Shown: one piece after another, positions 61,112 to 64,000 of the stretch
How the letters are laid out: each line of letters opens with the position of its first letter
Numbering within the stretch: the first letter of the stretch is position 1
NCBI GenBank assembly: GCA_031539345.1
Contig: JAVKMO010000013.1
Location: forward strand, 1 to 64,000
DNA: 64,000 bases
Direction: 5' to 3'
Origin: JAVKMO01 sp031539345
Lineage (GTDB): Bacteria; Bacteroidota; Bacteroidia; Chitinophagales; Chitinophagaceae
Notes under the pieces: model-generated
The model's input: only the letters and a program-made list of their open reading frames with translations
The model's database searches: none
Told to the model about the DNA's origin: nothing
Position numbers and translations under genes: made by a program

Positions 61112-63976
61112 ATGTATTCATTCCCTTTTTCTCCTCGACACATTGCACCAAAACAAGAAGACCTTAAAATAATGCTCAAAACAATTGGTGTAAAAAATTT
61201 GCAACAGTTAATACAAGAGACGATTCCCGCAGACATTCAACGCCAAACTTTTCAATTAGACAAACCTAAAACAGAACAAGAATATATTAAGGCGATGCAA
61301 AAAATTGCAAGCCAAAATAAAGTCTATAAAAATTTTATTGGACAAGGATATTATGGCACGCATACGCCGCCGATTATTTTGCGTAACATTTTTGAAAACC
61401 CTTCTTGGTACACGGCATACACTCCTTATCAAGCAGAAATTAGTCAGGGTAGGATGGAGGCGATTTTGAATTATCAAACCATGGTTGCCGACCTTACGGG
61501 CATGGAAATTGCCAATGCGTCTTTGTTAGATGAAAGTACGGCGTGTGCCGAAGCCATGACAATGGCAAAACGTCTTGTTCAAAAAAATCATACAGCAGAA
61601 AAAAATAAATTTTTTGTAGATGAAAATTTATTTCAACACAATAAAAATGTTTTGATTACACGTGCTGCACCTTTACAGATTGAATTGGTTTTTGGAGACT
61701 ATAAAACAGTGCCGATTGACGAACATTTTTTTGGTGGCATTGTACAATATCCTAATCAATACGGTAGCGTAGAAGACTTTAGCCTTTGGATAAAAAAACT
61801 CCAACAAGTTGGTGCATTGAGTGTTGTTGCAACAGATTTACTCGCCTTGATGTTACTCAAAAGTCCTGGAGAAATCGGCGTTGATATTGCTGTTGGTAAT
61901 AGTCAAAGGTTTGGTGTTCCCTTAGGTTTTGGAGGACCTCACGCCGCTTTTTTTGCAACTAAAAAAGACTTTATACGAGAAATTCCAGGGCGCATTATTG
62001 GAGTTTCTGTTGATGCAATTGGCAATATTGCTTATCGCATGACATTGCAAACTCGCGAACAACATATCAAAAGAGACAAGGCAACATCTAATATTTGTAC
62101 TGCACAAGCACTCCTTGCTATCATGGCTTCAATGTATGCAGTGTACCACGGTAAGGCAGGATTATTATTGATGGCACAAAGTATTCATCATTATGCGTAT
62201 CAATTTCAACAGTTTTTGCAACAACAACATTATACGCTTGTAAATACAAATTTGTTTGATACAATAACGATAAAAACAAATGAACAGTCTCCTTTTCAAG
62301 TTCAACAAATAAAAGAGCGTGCGGCACAAGCAAAAATGAATTTGCATTTTCATAACCATGATACCATTAGTATCAGCTTTGATGAAACAACAAATGTCAG
62401 TGATGTTGTTTTATTGAGTAAAGTGTTTAGCAACCAAAAAATTGTTTTAAAAAAAATCAATGCAAAAAAACCGACTGTGTTTTTAGCACAAGATTTAATA
62501 CGCAAACGAGACTGTTTAACGCATCAAATTTTTCATCACTATACTTCAGAAACGGCACTTTTGCGGTATATTAAACACTTAGAAAATAAAGACTTGTCTT
62601 TAGCAGATGCCATGATTCCACTTGGTTCTTGTACTATGAAATTAAATGCAACAAGTGAAATGATCCCCCTTTCGTGGAAAGCATTTACTGACATTCACCC
62701 TTATGCACCCTTAGAACAAGCACAAGGTTACATGACGATTATCGAAACATTGAAAAAATATTTACAAGAAATAACAGCTTTTGATGACATTAGTTTTCAG
62801 CCTAATTCTGGTGCACAAGGTGAGTATGCAGGCTTGATGGTAATTAGAGAATATTTTAAATATCACCAACAAACACAGCGTCATAAAATTTTAATTCCTG
62901 TTTCGGCACACGGCACAAATCCTGCAAGTGCAGCAATGTGTGGCTTTGATGTGATTGTGGTGCGTTGCGATGAAAAAGGCAATATTGATGCCATTGATTT
63001 GAAAGAAAAAGCAGAACAACATCAAAATGAATTAGCCGGCTTAATGATTACCTATCCATCAACACACGGCGTGTATGAAGAAGGCGTTCGAGCGATTTGC
63101 GAACTTGTTCATCAACATGGTGGCTTAGTTTATATGGACGGTGCAAACATGAATGCACAAGTAGGACTAACTTCTCCTGCACATATTGGAGCTGATGTTT
63201 GTCATTTGAATTTGCATAAAACATTTTCTATTCCACACGGCGGTGGCGGACCAGGTATGGGACCGATTGGCGTGAATAAAAAATTAGCTCCCTTTTTACC
63301 TCAACACCATTTGTTGCCAAAAACCAATAACGACAATACACTTGGAGCCGTTTCTGCCGCACCTTTTGGCAGTGCTTTGATATTGTTGATTTCTTATGGA
63401 TATATTCAATTACTCGGAACAGAAGGGTGCAAAAATGCCAGTGTTTATGCCATTTTAAATGCAAATTATATCAAAGCAAAAATTCAACATGCTTTTACGC
63501 CACTTTATGTTGGGCAAAAAAATAGGGTAGCGCATGAGTTGATTTTAGATTTGAGAGAATTTAAAAAAACAGCCAATATCGATGCAATAGATGTTGCAAA
63601 GAGATTGATTGATTTTAGTTTTCACCCGCCAACATTAGCTTTTCCAGTTCCTGGAACAATTATGATAGAACCAACCGAAAGCGAACCCAAAGAAGAATTA
63701 GACCGTTTTTGCGACGCTTTGATTTGTATAAGAAAGGAAATTCAAGAAATTGAAGAAGGTCAATACCAACAAGATGACAACGTGTTGAAAAATGCCCCAC
63801 ACCCAATTCAGAGTATTGCAACAAGTGATTGGCAAAAAAAATACACTCGCGAAAAAGCAGTCTATCCACAAAAATATTTGCAACAAAAAAAGTTTTGGCC
63901 TCGCATTGCTCGTATTAATGATACGTATGGCGACAGAAATATTTTTTGTACTTGTCCCAGTTTAGAGCTGGAATAA
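61112..63976 (+). CDS. gcvP: Glycine dehydrogenase (decarboxylating), P-protein
   Basis: GcvP decarboxylates glycine and passes the aminomethyl group to the H-protein of the glycine cleavage system. The ATG at 61112 gives 954 residues, a single-chain P-protein; the longer frame from 61070 adds an unnatural hydrophobic leader. Motifs include IGQGYYGTHTPPIILRN, TPYQAEISQGRMEAILNYQTM, SQRFGVPLGFGGPHAAFF, the C-terminal half start MIPLGSCTMKLNATSEM and the PLP lysine in HLNLHKTFSIPHGGGGPG. The H- and T-protein genes are not here. Confidence 0.97.
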   Translation: MYSFPFSPRHIAPKQEDLKIMLKTIGVKNLQQLIQETIPADIQRQTFQLDKPKTEQEYIKAMQKIASQNKVYKNFIGQGYYGTHTPPIILRNIFENPSWYTAYTPYQAEISQGRMEAILNYQTMVADLTGMEIANASLLDESTACAEAMTMAKRLVQKNHTAEKNKFFVDENLFQHNKNVLITRAAPLQIELVFGDYKTVPIDEHFFGGIVQYPNQYGSVEDFSLWIKKLQQVGALSVVATDLLALMLLKSPGEIGVDIAVGNSQRFGVPLGFGGPHAAFFATKKDFIREIPGRIIGVSVDAIGNIAYRMTLQTREQHIKRDKATSNICTAQALLAIMASMYAVYHGKAGLLLMAQSIHHYAYQFQQFLQQQHYTLVNTNLFDTITIKTNEQSPFQVQQIKERAAQAKMNLHFHNHDTISISFDETTNVSDVVLLSKVFSNQKIVLKKINAKKPTVFLAQDLIRKRDCLTHQIFHHYTSETALLRYIKHLENKDLSLADAMIPLGSCTMKLNATSEMIPLSWKAFTDIHPYAPLEQAQGYMTIIETLKKYLQEITAFDDISFQPNSGAQGEYAGLMVIREYFKYHQQTQRHKILIPVSAHGTNPASAAMCGFDVIVVRCDEKGNIDAIDLKEKAEQHQNELAGLMITYPSTHGVYEEGVRAICELVHQHGGLVYMDGANMNAQVGLTSPAHIGADVCHLNLHKTFSIPHGGGGPGMGPIGVNKKLAPFLPQHHLLPKTNNDNTLGAVSAAPFGSALILLISYGYIQLLGTEGCKNASVYAILNANYIKAKIQHAFTPLYVGQKNRVAHELILDLREFKKTANIDAIDVAKRLIDFSFHPPTLAFPVPGTIMIEPTESEPKEELDRFCDALICIRKEIQEIEEGQYQQDDNVLKNAPHPIQSIATSDWQKKYTREKAVYPQKYLQQKKFWPRIARINDTYGDRNIFCTCPSLELE

Positions 63977-64000
63977 AATCGCCTTTCAACGATAACAATT

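Noticed and set aside
1..64000. CRISPR arrays, tRNA or rRNA genes, transposase genes, integrase or phage genes
   Set aside because: None was seen on reading the intergenic regions and coding frames on both strands.

Overview
This is an AT-rich window from a member of the Bacteroidota. The evidence is the complete gliding/type IX secretion core operon gldK-gldL-gldM-gldN, a SusC/SusD outer-membrane nutrient uptake pair, Bacteroidota-style promoter boxes (TTTG, about 20 bp, TAnnTTTG), and a NagB deaminase fused to a LmbE deacetylase domain. The gene content fits a Chitinophagales or Sphingobacteriales-like environmental bacterium, but that lower rank is inference. No rRNA, tRNA, CRISPR array or insertion sequence transposase was found.

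Layout. 1-3.4 kb: tail of a Crp/Fnr regulator, then a TonB-dependent receptor of haem-receptor type with a small membrane-anchored partner. 3.4-11.8 kb: an amino-sugar uptake and breakdown locus. NagB-LmbE and a ROK repressor are on the minus strand; divergent to them are SusC and SusD, with palindromic candidate operators between. The C-terminal remnant of a second susD follows, then a strong terminator. 11.9-15.3 kb: a lactonase-like lipoprotein, a DUF2147 protein with a 27-bp coding minisatellite, and overlapping hisH-hisA. 15.4-20.3 kb: gldKLMN. 20.3-40.3 kb: a plus-strand run of mostly housekeeping genes: smc, a barrel protein, a symporter-histidine kinase fusion, frr, comB, a GT-C type membrane protein, rny, rocD, tpiA and ppc. 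40.3-47.1 kb: a large TPR protein and pnuC on the minus strand, then a secreted hypothetical, an HsdR-N-like nuclease-fold protein and rluD.

47.2-51.8 kb is the accessory region and the main discovery. Three 132-133 bp imperfect hairpin elements separate three small gene modules. Each module starts with a short sequence whose reverse complement begins the hairpin at its other end. This is the defining geometry of integron gene cassettes and their attC sites, yet no integrase gene lies in the window. The cassettes carry (1) a GNAT-like protein with a 52-residue partner, (2) a complete type II restriction-modification system (DUF6471 protein, C5-cytosine methyltransferase, NgoBV-like endonuclease), and (3) a small membrane protein with a frameshifted SRPBCC gene. 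The array sits between rluD and a dihydroorotate-dehydrogenase-like gene, and the uninterrupted target site can be predicted.

51.9-64 kb returns to core functions on the minus strand: a dihydroorotate-dehydrogenase-like protein, a 46-residue Cys-rich lipoprotein, rpsP, sucC, nadK, a metallopeptidase/propeller/barrel protein and an M1 peptidase. A stand-alone RapZ-C domain protein and gcvP follow on the plus strand.
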